Origin: Actinomycetota bacterium
GTDB taxonomy: Bacteria > Actinomycetota > Actinomycetes > S36-B12
Direction of reading: 5' to 3'
DNA: 64,000 bases
Assembly (NCBI GenBank): GCA_947449035.1
Contig: CANFQC010000008.1
Coordinates: 1-64,000 of the forward strand
The translations under genes and the position numbers were made by a program. Below are positions 33,606 to 41,967 of this stretch, piece after piece. Every line of letters starts with the position of its first letter. Position 1 is the first letter of the stretch. The notes below the pieces were generated by a model. That model was not told where the DNA came from. It did not search any database and was given only the letters and a program-made list of their open reading frames with translations.

Positions 33606-34829
33606 GTGACCCGCGGCTATACCGAGCATGACGCAGCCCGGTACGTGCATGAGCCTGTCAAGGAATCCGTGCGCAGTGACTTCGCTCGAGACCGTGCCCG
33701 TGTTCTGCATTCAGCAGCGCTGCGCCGCCTAGCCGCCAAGACCCAGGTGATGGTGGCGGGGGAGGCTGACTTCCCGCGTACTCGCCTGACCCACACCCTC
33801 GAGGTTGCCCAGATCGCACGCGAGCTCGGCGAGGCCCTCGGCTGCGACCCTGACGTGGTCGATATCGCGGGTCTGGCTCATGACCTCGGTCACCCGCCTT
33901 ACGGTCACAACGGTGAGGACGAACTCAACGAGCTCGCCGCATCCTTCGGCGGCTTTGAAGGCAATGCCCAGTCGTTCCGCATTCTCTCCAGGCTCGAAGC
34001 CAAGGTTGTCGATCCCCGCGACGAACGCAGCGTCGGCTTGAATCTGACGCGTGCGTCGCTAGACGCGGCGTGCAAGTATCCGTGGGCGCGCCAACCTGGA
34101 GTGCGCAAGTTCGGTGTCTATGACGACGATCTGCCGATCTTCAACTGGTTGCGTGACGGCGCTCCTGAGGGCCGCACCTGTCTCGAAGAGCAGATCATGG
34201 ACTGGGCCGATGACGTCGCGTATTCCGTGCACGATGTCGAGGATGCGGTTCACGGCGGGCATGTTCATCTGAGCGAGTTCACGTCACCGGGCGAGCGCGC
34301 TGCTTTAGTCGAGATCGCGCACGAACGCTACGGACTCGATGTCGGAATGCTTACCGACGCGATCGGCCGCCTCACCAAACTCGAGTACTGGCCGTCGTCA
34401 TTCGACGGCTCAATGAATGACCTCGTCGCTCTCAAGCGCTTCACCAGTTACCTCATCGGGCGCTTCTGCGTTTCGGCGCAGGTGGCCACGCAGGTCGAGT
34501 ACGGCAGCAATCCGCTTACCCGTTACGCCGCCAACCTGGTTGTGCCCGAGGAGGTGCGCGGCGAGGTTGCGGTGATGAAGGCCATCGCCGTGCGCTACGT
34601 CATGAACCGCGAAGGCGCGGAGGCCGAATACGCCCGCCAGCGCGAGCAGATTGCCGAGCTGTATCACGCACTCGTTCTCGACAGCGGCCGATCACTCGAG
34701 GCCTGGCTCAAGCCCTCATTCGATTCTGCACAGACAGACGGCGAGCGCAAGCGAGTGATCGTCGACCAGATCGCCAGCCTCACTGACGTGAGCATCGTCG
34801 ACTGGCATGCACGACTCGTGCGTCACTGA
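33606..34829 (+). CDS. dgt: deoxyguanosinetriphosphate triphosphohydrolase-like (HD domain)
   Basis: TRLTHTLEVAQIARELG, GLAHDLGHPPYGHNGE. Confidence 0.95.
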   Translation: MTRGYTEHDAARYVHEPVKESVRSDFARDRARVLHSAALRRLAAKTQVMVAGEADFPRTRLTHTLEVAQIARELGEALGCDPDVVDIAGLAHDLGHPPYGHNGEDELNELAASFGGFEGNAQSFRILSRLEAKVVDPRDERSVGLNLTRASLDAACKYPWARQPGVRKFGVYDDDLPIFNWLRDGAPEGRTCLEEQIMDWADDVAYSVHDVEDAVHGGHVHLSEFTSPGERAALVEIAHERYGLDVGMLTDAIGRLTKLEYWPSSFDGSMNDLVALKRFTSYLIGRFCVSAQVATQVEYGSNPLTRYAANLVVPEEVRGEVAVMKAIAVRYVMNREGAEAEYARQREQIAELYHALVLDSGRSLEAWLKPSFDSAQTDGERKRVIVDQIASLTDVSIVDWHARLVRH

Positions 34830-34854
34830 CGCACGATGAATGAGTAAGAAAGCG

Positions 34855-35271
34855 CTACTGCTTCTTCATCACGATGATGGTGAGCTTCTGCGGTGCATCA
34901 GCCGTTCCGCCAGGGCTCGTGGCAATGATGTTCACGGTTGCTGTGCCCACCGCCTTGGCTGCGATATCCCAGGTTGTGGTGCCCGGAACGCCGACCATGC
35001 CATTGGCACTTTCCGGTGCGGCGTACACGCCTTCGTAGACCTTGACGGCCGAGGTCTTCCCGGTCACCTTGGTGGTCCAGGTGTAACCGGTCGTCTTATT
35101 GGTCGAGAGCGACAGAAGGATGTGCTCGCCTGGGATGAGGCGCACCTGAGCGGGGAGCTGGGTGACCACCAACGTGGGCTTCGTCGCTGCCGTGGCGGCG
35201 GGGGAGATCCCGACGGCTGCGGTGGCGGCAAGGGAGACGGCGGCAAGGGCGATCAGCGGCTTCTTGGTCAT
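34855..35271 (-). CDS. secreted chagasin-like (peptidase inhibitor I42) protein
   Basis: Signal peptide; STNKTTGYTWTTK (NPTTGY-like loop) and GVPGTTTWDIAAKAVGTATVNI strand pattern. Confidence 0.72.
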   Translation of the reverse strand: MTKKPLIALAAVSLAATAAVGISPAATAATKPTLVVTQLPAQVRLIPGEHILLSLSTNKTTGYTWTTKVTGKTSAVKVYEGVYAAPESANGMVGVPGTTTWDIAAKAVGTATVNIIATSPGGTADAPQKLTIIVMKKQ

Positions 35272-35320
35272 GAGTCCATTAGACATCGGCCAAGGTCGCT
35301 TGGAAAGACCGACTCGCAGT

Positions 35321-36091
35321 TCAGTTCTCGGATGCGGGGAGCAGGCCCATCTCGACAGCTCGCTGAGCGGCGGTTGTCCGGTCGCTTGTGCTCGTGGAGC
35401 GCATGATCCGCTGGAGTTCCTGCTTCACGGTTGACACCGACACGTGAAGCTCAGTAGCAATCTGGTGATTGCCGATGCCCCGATTGACCATCTCGACGAT
35501 GTCCTGCTGACGTTGAGTGAACATCAGCATCGGTTCAGTGCCGGCAGATCGATACAGGGGAGCGACGGGGGTATGCGGATGAGTGGCCCAGAGTCCGAGC
35601 GCGGAGGAGATTGCGGTCAGCACTGAGAAGTCATGTGAAGTCCAGTCGCGAGGGGTTTCTGTCGTGAACTGAACAACTCCATGAGTGATCCCCTGGTGAA
35701 CGATCGGGATCCCCACCAGGTCACCTTCATTCATGCTGAGCCGATCCATCATCTGCTTGTAATGGATTCGGTCAAAGGTGGCGTTCGGATACTTCGTCGG
35801 GAAGTCGGCGCTTGCCGTCACATAGATCTCGCCAAAACGGACAACATCAACCATCTGGGAGTCAAACGTCAGGGGGATTCGATGCCAGCGCGCGAGATCC
35901 TCACCGCTGAAGCCGACGTACCCCACCATTCCGAGGGACTGCCGATCCTCGACCAGCCACATCACGGTGGCTCGCGCGTCGAATGAGGCGAAGATGCCGT
36001 CGTTGAGCGCAGTCGTCAGGTGCTGTCCGTCGGGGTGACTCGAGAGAAGCCGAAGTAAGGACGGCAGTCCGAACACGGGATCAGAACTCAT
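35321..36091 (-). CDS. GAF-like sensor with C-terminal LuxR-type HTH
   Basis: FTQRQQDIVEMVNRGIGNHQIATELHVSVSTVKQELQRIMR. Confidence 0.85.
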   Translation of the reverse strand: MSSDPVFGLPSLLRLLSSHPDGQHLTTALNDGIFASFDARATVMWLVEDRQSLGMVGYVGFSGEDLARWHRIPLTFDSQMVDVVRFGEIYVTASADFPTKYPNATFDRIHYKQMMDRLSMNEGDLVGIPIVHQGITHGVVQFTTETPRDWTSHDFSVLTAISSALGLWATHPHTPVAPLYRSAGTEPMLMFTQRQQDIVEMVNRGIGNHQIATELHVSVSTVKQELQRIMRSTSTSDRTTAAQRAVEMGLLPASEN

Positions 36092-36316
36092 GAGTCCTCC
36101 CGGGGATAGCCGTGTCGGCGGAAGCTGATCCAGCCGACCCTCGGCTGACTCTCGAACGATATCGCCGGAACTTCATGTCGGCTGATCGAGGAAAGAATCA
36201 GGGGAAGTCGGGACATATCCCGATTTGTCCTCGGCCAGGCCTCACCGCGGAGGCGGATCCCACCTGCGCCCATTAGTTTCATGAGGTCGATTAGTCGGCC
36301 CGGGCGGGAGACGTAG

Positions 36317-36349
36317 CTCCGGTGCGCATCTGCAGAGATGTCGCCGGAG
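36317..36349. other. strong hairpin upstream of dnaG
   Basis: CTCCGGTG(C)GCATCT-gcag-AGATGTCGCCGGAG; about 14-bp stem with one bulged base (two G-U pairs). Confidence 0.55.
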
Positions 36350-36433
36350 GGACGGGGGTGTGCGTCTCCCATCCGCCCGAAGGCTGACGATTCCTCCGTC
36401 GGCCGCAGGTGATTTCCCGCCTAGAATCAGCCC

Positions 36434-38302
36434 ATGGCCGGCCGAATTCGTGATGAGGACATCGCGGAAGTCCGTGAGCGGGCCAAGATCGACGATGTTG
36501 TCCGTGAGTACGTCACGCTGAAGAGTGCCGGCGGCGGCTCGATGAAGGGTCTGTGCCCTTTCCATGACGAGCGAAGCCCGAGTTTCCATGTCACCCCGAG
36601 CAGGGGCATGTGGTACTGCTTCGGCTGCGGCGAGGGCGGCGATGTTCTCTCCTTCCTCCAGAAGATCGACCACCTGAGTTTCGCCGAGTCGGTCGAGAAG
36701 CTGGCCGCCAAGACCAACGTCGAGCTCCGTTATGTCGACGGCGGTGCCGCGGTTAACCGGCAGGCGGGTCAGCGCACTCGATTGGTGGAGGCACACAAGA
36801 CTGCTGCCGAGTTCTATCGCCATCAGCTCGAGTCACCCGAGGCTCAGGTCGGACGCGAGTTCTTGAAGCAGCGCGGCTTCGACAATGAGGTATGCGCCCA
36901 CTTCGGCGTCGGTTACGCACCTAAGTCGTGGGATGCACTGACCTCGCATCTGCGCAAGAAGGGCTTCACTGACGCCGAGTTGCAAGCCGGCGGCCTCGTG
37001 AGCCAAGGCGATCGCGGTATCTATGACCGTTTCCGCGGCCGTGTGGTCTGGCCGATCAAGGATCTCGCCGGTGATGTCGTCGGTTTCGGAGCTCGCAAGC
37101 TCTATGACGACGACCAGGGCCCGAAGTACCTGAACACCCCTGAGTCACCTCTCTATAAGAAGAGTCAGGTGCTCTATGGCATCGATCTCGCCCGCAAGGA
37201 CATCTCCAAGGAGCAGCAAGCAGTCATCGTCGAGGGCTACACCGACGTCATGGCATGTCATATTGCCGGTGTCACGAATGCCGTCGCCACTTGCGGCACC
37301 GCATTCGGCGCCGAGCACATCAAGGTTCTTCGCCGTCTCCTGATGGACTCCGATCAGATGCGCGGCAGCGTCGTGTTCACGTTCGATGGTGACGCCGCTG
37401 GCCAAAAAGCCGCTCTGCGTGCCTTCGAGGAAGACCAGAAGTTCGTCAGTCAGACATTCGTGGCCGTGGAGCCCAGCGGCCTTGACCCGTGCGATCTTCG
37501 CCTGCAGCACGGTGATGCGGCAGTGAAGGCACTAGTCGATCGGCGAGTCCCGCTGTTTGAATTCGCGATCAAGTCAGCACTGAAGCAGCATGACCTCGAT
37601 CGAGTTGAGGGTCGCGTTGCGGCGATGAACGATGCTGCGCCGATCGTCGCCAAGATTCGGGATGCAGCGATCCGCCCCGAGTACACGCGCGAGCTCGCGA
37701 AGTGGCTCGGCCTTGACGTCGAGACAGTGACTAAGGCGGTCAGTAAGGGCGCGAAGTCGTCTGCACCTGCACCGCGCAACGCGGAGTCTTCCGCGCAGGT
37801 GCTGCCTAGCCGCCCGACACAGTCTGGTCGACGCGATCCCGTGATGGTGATCGAGCGCGAAGCTCTCAAGTGCGCATTGCAACAACCGGCCATCGTCACG
37901 CACTGGTACGAGAGCGTTGAAGAAACCGCCTACACGCACCCGAGCGCTGTTGCAGTTCACCAGGCAATCGCTGGGGCGGGCTATCCATCCGAGGATGTCG
38001 ATGGTCTCGCATGGATCGACGCGGTTCTCGAACACTGTGCCGATGATCAGGTGCGTAATCTCGTGCGCGAGCTCTCGGTTGACCCTCTGCCGGCTGACGC
38101 CGGTCAGGACGTCCGCTACGCAACAAGTGTCATTGCACGCTTGCTCGAACTCGATGCCTCACGTCGTATCGAAGAGCTCAAGGGCCGCCTCCAGCGCACC
38201 GATGATGATCCCGAGGCAGCAACTGAGGTGATGCGCGATCTCATGGCGCTTGAGGACTACCGCCGGTCACTGCGCGCCAACGCCACCGGGCAGACAAGCT
38301 GA
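36434..38302 (+). CDS. dnaG: DNA primase
   Basis: GLCPFHDERSPSFHVTPSRGMWYCFGCGEGGDV zinc domain; VEGYTDVMA TOPRIM. Confidence 0.98.
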   Translation: MAGRIRDEDIAEVRERAKIDDVVREYVTLKSAGGGSMKGLCPFHDERSPSFHVTPSRGMWYCFGCGEGGDVLSFLQKIDHLSFAESVEKLAAKTNVELRYVDGGAAVNRQAGQRTRLVEAHKTAAEFYRHQLESPEAQVGREFLKQRGFDNEVCAHFGVGYAPKSWDALTSHLRKKGFTDAELQAGGLVSQGDRGIYDRFRGRVVWPIKDLAGDVVGFGARKLYDDDQGPKYLNTPESPLYKKSQVLYGIDLARKDISKEQQAVIVEGYTDVMACHIAGVTNAVATCGTAFGAEHIKVLRRLLMDSDQMRGSVVFTFDGDAAGQKAALRAFEEDQKFVSQTFVAVEPSGLDPCDLRLQHGDAAVKALVDRRVPLFEFAIKSALKQHDLDRVEGRVAAMNDAAPIVAKIRDAAIRPEYTRELAKWLGLDVETVTKAVSKGAKSSAPAPRNAESSAQVLPSRPTQSGRRDPVMVIEREALKCALQQPAIVTHWYESVEETAYTHPSAVAVHQAIAGAGYPSEDVDGLAWIDAVLEHCADDQVRNLVRELSVDPLPADAGQDVRYATSVIARLLELDASRRIEELKGRLQRTDDDPEAATEVMRDLMALEDYRRSLRANATGQTS

Positions 38303-38808
38303 TGTTCGGTCTGCGTCGCACGCGCCGCCTGCCTTCGGGTATTCGCGAACGTCTCGAGGTTCCCAAGAGCGAGCGGGTCATTGCGTGGGGAGTCGACCCC
38401 GTGAACGACATCTACACCCTCGCCACTGACAAGGCGCTCTATCCCGAGCAAATTCACGAGCGACTGCGCTGGGATTCCATCAGCAAGGCCACCTGGGACG
38501 AACCGATCCTCAATGTCACCGTTCAAGACACGACCGGAGCCATGAAGGGAAATCTCAAGCTTCGCGTCGAGGAGTCCGGCGATTTGCCCGCGGCTGTGTT
38601 CGCCCTGGTCACCGACAGCGTGGTGATTTCCGAGCATGTCGAGCTCGGCGAAGGTGCGGGGGCTCGCATGGTGGCTCGCCGTGATGGCGATGAGGGCACC
38701 ATCTGGTGGTCGGTGGTCTTCGACACCGGGCTCAATCCCGCAGATCCCGCCCTGCGGGCGCGAGCAGATGAGGAACTTGCCTCCTTGCGCGAGGCCCTGG
38801 GCATCTAG
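38302..38808 (+). CDS. hypothetical protein downstream of dnaG
   Basis: 168-aa ORF with ATG overlapping the dnaG stop (TGATG); good coding context. Confidence 0.75.
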   Translation: MFGLRRTRRLPSGIRERLEVPKSERVIAWGVDPVNDIYTLATDKALYPEQIHERLRWDSISKATWDEPILNVTVQDTTGAMKGNLKLRVEESGDLPAAVFALVTDSVVISEHVELGEGAGARMVARRDGDEGTIWWSVVFDTGLNPADPALRARADEELASLREALGI

Positions 38809-38824
38809 CCCGAGAAGTGCGGAG

Positions 38825-38983
38825 TTACTGAGAGCTAGGCGTTGGGTTCTCAGACTTAGTCGGGATTTCTTTGAAGTTCGTGAAGACGTCATTCGTCTCT
38901 AGATAGTCGGCGAGTTCGTCGGCTTGCTGCTCAGTGAGAGTTGAGCCGTCTGCGAAATGCCAGGTGTTCCCGATCTTGCGCAC
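38825..38983 (-). CDS. putative small antitoxin
   Basis: GTG start preceded by AAGGAGG SD located at the end of the upstream gene; VRKIGNTWHFADGSTLTEQQADELADYLE. Confidence 0.55.
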   Translation of the reverse strand: MRKIGNTWHFADGSTLTEQQADELADYLETNDVFTNFKEIPTKSENPTPSSQ

Positions 38984-38984
38984 C

Positions 38985-39338
38985 TCACACCTCCTTGGCC
39001 AGCAGGTCGCGCCACTTTTGCCGCGCATCCATCGCGTGAATGATCACGACATCTCCATTCTCCTTCAGGATCACCCCGATCTCAAGCAGCCGACCGCTGT
39101 CATCAGAGCCGATGGCCATAAGGAAATTTCCGTCTGCTCTGGAGGAGGTATCGAGGAACAGGCGAGGTGAGTTCATTAGGCAGGACTGCATTCGCGATCG
39201 CCCGATACGGTGACGCCTGCTCGATGTCGAAAAGTCGAGTGTGGATTCCAGTGCAGATTTCCTCAAGATCGAGGCCAGATAAGGGCCGGCATCGATGAAA
39301 TCGGGCATGAAGCAAGCAGACCTGATCCTGCGGTTCAT
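38985..39338 (-). CDS. putative toxin-like protein (small domain with IGxDxSGRLLEIGVI...VIIHAMDARQKW)
   Basis: C-terminal motif recalls a widespread actinobacterial TA-associated/BrnT-like family; start uncertain. Confidence 0.55.
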   Translation of the reverse strand: MNRRIRSACFMPDFIDAGPYLASILRKSALESTLDFSTSSRRHRIGRSRMQSCLMNSPRLFLDTSSRADGNFLMAIGSDDSGRLLEIGVILKENGDVVIIHAMDARQKWRDLLAKEV

Positions 39339-39454
39339 CCGGGTGCCCAGCTACTACCTGGGGATGAATGGACGGTGAGGCAGGGCTTGTGAATGCCTCA
39401 GCTCGGGCCAGTCACGAGCACGGTCCGGGACTTGATATCCTTCTCAGGCCTTGA

Positions 39455-39527
39455 TCCCCCATAGCTCAATTGGCAGAGCATTCGACTGTTAATCGAAGGG
39501 TTTCTGGTTCGAGTCCAGATGGGGGAG
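39455..39527 (+). tRNA. tRNA-Asn (anticodon GTT)
   Basis: TCCCCCA/TGGGGGA acceptor, loop CTGTTAA, encoded CCA at 39528-39530. Confidence 0.95.
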
Positions 39528-39535
39528 CCAGTGTG

Positions 39536-39562
39536 AAGGGCCGGGAGAAATCCCGGCCCTTT
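39536..39562. terminator. intrinsic terminator after tRNA-Asn
   Basis: AAGGGCCGGGAgaaaTCCCGGCCCTT followed by TGTCTTT. Confidence 0.88.
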
Positions 39563-39614
39563 GTCTTTAACCGCAAGTAGCCGCTTGAGTTCCCCGCTCA
39601 GGCGGGCGACGGGC

Positions 39615-39983
39615 TCAGGCCCCGCAACTGAGGTTGCCCGTGCAGAGGAACTGGAGCCCGGCCAAGCCGATCACCGTGACGAGGATCCCGATAAGCGGAA
39701 GCAGGTAGACGATGCCGCGGAACAGGCGAGCAGATCCACCTCGATGCTGACGAGTCGCTGCCCAGATGATCCACGAACCGATCACAGACAGGCCGCACAG
39801 CACCAGGGATGACAAGAGACCGACGAAAATCGTGACCGCCCAGAACGAGGTTCCCGAGTCAAAGAGCATCGGACTGAAGACCGTCGGGATGAAGAGAACA
39901 AGCGCGGTGATGATCCAGCCGACAGTGGCAAGGATGGGCAGCAGTGGTCCCGTAGCAGGGTGCGTACGTGTGTCGGTGCTCAT
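39615..39983 (-). CDS. predicted 3-TM membrane protein
   Basis: 122-aa hydrophobic ORF. Confidence 0.7.
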   Translation of the reverse strand: MSTDTRTHPATGPLLPILATVGWIITALVLFIPTVFSPMLFDSGTSFWAVTIFVGLLSSLVLCGLSVIGSWIIWAATRQHRGGSARLFRGIVYLLPLIGILVTVIGLAGLQFLCTGNLSCGA

Positions 39984-40034
39984 GGATTACCTCGCTTAGG
40001 AAATCGGCGGAAAACGATGTCTGAGAACTGGGAG

Positions 40035-40328
40035 TCAGGACCCTGTCAGCGTTGCCGCCCGTGCGGCAAGCTGCTGCGGCTCCTCGGTCTCGATCGACAC
40101 AATCTTGGTGCGAGCAGTATGGCCTGAGACCACTCGGATATCTCGAGACTTGATTTTGAGCGCCTCGGCGAGAGCTTTCACCACGGCCTCATTGGCTGCG
40201 CCATCAACCGGCTGGGCATTGACGGCCACGATGAGGGCGCCGTCGTGGTTACCGCCGACCTTGGCCCGACTCGACCCCGGCTTCACTCGCACGCTCAGTC
40301 GTATCTCAGCCACGATCAAGACTCCCAT
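40035..40328 (-). CDS. DUF167 (YggU) family protein
   Basis: LSVRVKPGSSRAKVGG, PVDGAANEAVVKALAEAL. Confidence 0.9.
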   Translation of the reverse strand: MGVLIVAEIRLSVRVKPGSSRAKVGGNHDGALIVAVNAQPVDGAANEAVVKALAEALKIKSRDIRVVSGHTARTKIVSIETEEPQQLAARAATLTGS

Positions 40329-40370
40329 GGTCCGTTGCCTAGACTGTCAGGACATCCCGATTGGAGCCTC

Positions 40371-40964
40371 ATGTCACGCGTTCGCGCACTGCCCGCTGCC
40401 CTTGCCGTTCTCGGCCTGACTGGCGCCCTTGCTCTTGCAGGCTGCTCCAACTCCTCTTCATCGACCTCTGCGTCTTCGGCTACACCGGCTGCATCAGCTG
40501 GCGCCTCCGCCGCGGCTTCGCCGGCAGCCTCGGTCGACGCCGGTGCCGCCTCGGCCGCCGCATCCGCACTTCCGGCGGATCCGTCACCCATCCCGTCTGA
40601 TCTGACAAAGCCGGCTTTCTGCCTGCTGACTGCGCCTCTCTACGACAAGGCTGCGTTGCCGAGCACTTCGACTGACTCTGAAGCCGGTGTGCTGCTCGCC
40701 GCCAAGCGCCTGATCAAGGGCACACAGGCCCTGAGCCAAGCTGAGCGACTCAAGGCACTAACCGCGAAGCAGGTTGCTGAGATCCAGGTGACTATGGCGA
40801 TTCTCCTGACTTTGTTGCAGGACCCAACCCTGGAGAAGGGCACGGTTGAGGAGATGTCCAAGGCCAGTGGTGTCGACACCAAGACTCTCGAGATCGCCCA
40901 GACTCAGGGCTTCAAGGACGAGAGCGCCGTCGCGTTCGCGGATCTCGGCAAGTTCTGCGCATAA
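40371..40964 (+). CDS. putative secreted lipoprotein with Ala/Ser-rich linker
   Basis: Lipobox LALAGC followed by SNSSSSTSASSATPAASAGAS... Confidence 0.8.
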   Translation: MSRVRALPAALAVLGLTGALALAGCSNSSSSTSASSATPAASAGASAAASPAASVDAGAASAAASALPADPSPIPSDLTKPAFCLLTAPLYDKAALPSTSTDSEAGVLLAAKRLIKGTQALSQAERLKALTAKQVAEIQVTMAILLTLLQDPTLEKGTVEEMSKASGVDTKTLEIAQTQGFKDESAVAFADLGKFCA

Positions 40965-40973
40965 GGACGACTC

Positions 40974-41531
40974 ATGACCGACTCTGACGTGATCATGTTC
41001 ATCCGTCACGGCGAGAAGCCTGGCGATGACGGCCCGCCTCATGGCATCAACAACAAGGGCGAGAACGATCCGCATTCACTCTCGGTGCGCGGTTGGACTC
41101 GTGCAGGTGCGCTTGCCGCGCTTTTTGCCCATGCTCCCTACGTGACGCACCCGAACATCGTTGTACCCGCACGTATCGTCGCCACCAAGTCGACTGACAA
41201 CTACAAGAGCAAGCGTGAGGTTGATACGGCAACGCCGCTCGCTCACCGGTTGACCCTCACTGTCGATCAAAGCTTCGATCACGAGCATGCGACGCAGCTC
41301 TGCGACTCACTCCAGAGTGACCCTCGTCCCACTCTCGTCGTGTGGCATCACGGATCGATGACTGAAGTCCTTGCAGGTTTACCTGTCAGCAACCGTGCCG
41401 ACATTCCTCACCACTGGCCCGAGGATCGCTTCGACCTCATCTGGACCCTGAGTAAGCAGCAGGGGGAGTCCGATTACGCGTTCGACGTCGTCGCCCAGCA
41501 ACTGCTCGACGGAGATCTGCCCACCGTCTAG
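40974..41531 (+). CDS. histidine phosphatase-like family protein
   Basis: MFIRHGEKPGDD N-terminal RHG motif and LVVWHHGSM. Confidence 0.75.
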   Translation: MTDSDVIMFIRHGEKPGDDGPPHGINNKGENDPHSLSVRGWTRAGALAALFAHAPYVTHPNIVVPARIVATKSTDNYKSKREVDTATPLAHRLTLTVDQSFDHEHATQLCDSLQSDPRPTLVVWHHGSMTEVLAGLPVSNRADIPHHWPEDRFDLIWTLSKQQGESDYAFDVVAQQLLDGDLPTV

Positions 41532-41593
41532 CCACCTGTGCACTAGCCCGGATGGCCAAGTATTCGGGCCGATAGGATTCAGCATCCCCATCG

Positions 41594-41667
41594 GGGGCGG
41601 TAGCTCAGCTGGTTAGAGCCCCGGACTCATAATCTGGTCGTCGTCGGTTCGAGCCCGACCCGCCCCA
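41594..41667 (+). tRNA. tRNA with CAT anticodon (probably elongator tRNA-Met; tRNA-Ile2 not excluded)
   Basis: GGGGCGG/CCGCCCC acceptor, CCGGA-CTCATAA-TCTGG anticodon arm. Confidence 0.88.
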
Positions 41668-41842
41668 CTATTCAGGTGTGCTTCCGTCTCATAGTCGAGA
41701 GGTTGACGTCGGTTCATCAGTCACATGATCTCGTGCTGGCCGATCCTTGCAGGCATATTCGGAGCGGACTTCCTTGCCACACATGACAGTCTGCGCCTGC
41801 CTGGCGCCACATCGCCAAAGAGAAGGCGTGGCCTTTGGTGTC

Positions 41843-41876
41843 CAAGCTTTGGAGTCGCTTTCGACTCAAAGGCTTG
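41843..41876. other. long imperfect hairpin in intergenic region
   Basis: CAAGCTTTgGAGTCG-cttt-CGACTCAAAGgCTTG, two single-base bulges. Confidence 0.5.
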
Positions 41877-41967
41877 AAGCAGCGTGACAGGAAAGTACAG
41901 ACTCCGCATGCAGGCGCATTAGACTCGTCAAAAAGCAATTGCAGTTGAGTTGACCCAGGGGGCCCGA

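Noticed and set aside
39455-41667. tRNA-flanked segments considered as prophage or ICE
   Set aside because: No integrase, structural phage, relaxase or att-like direct repeat found
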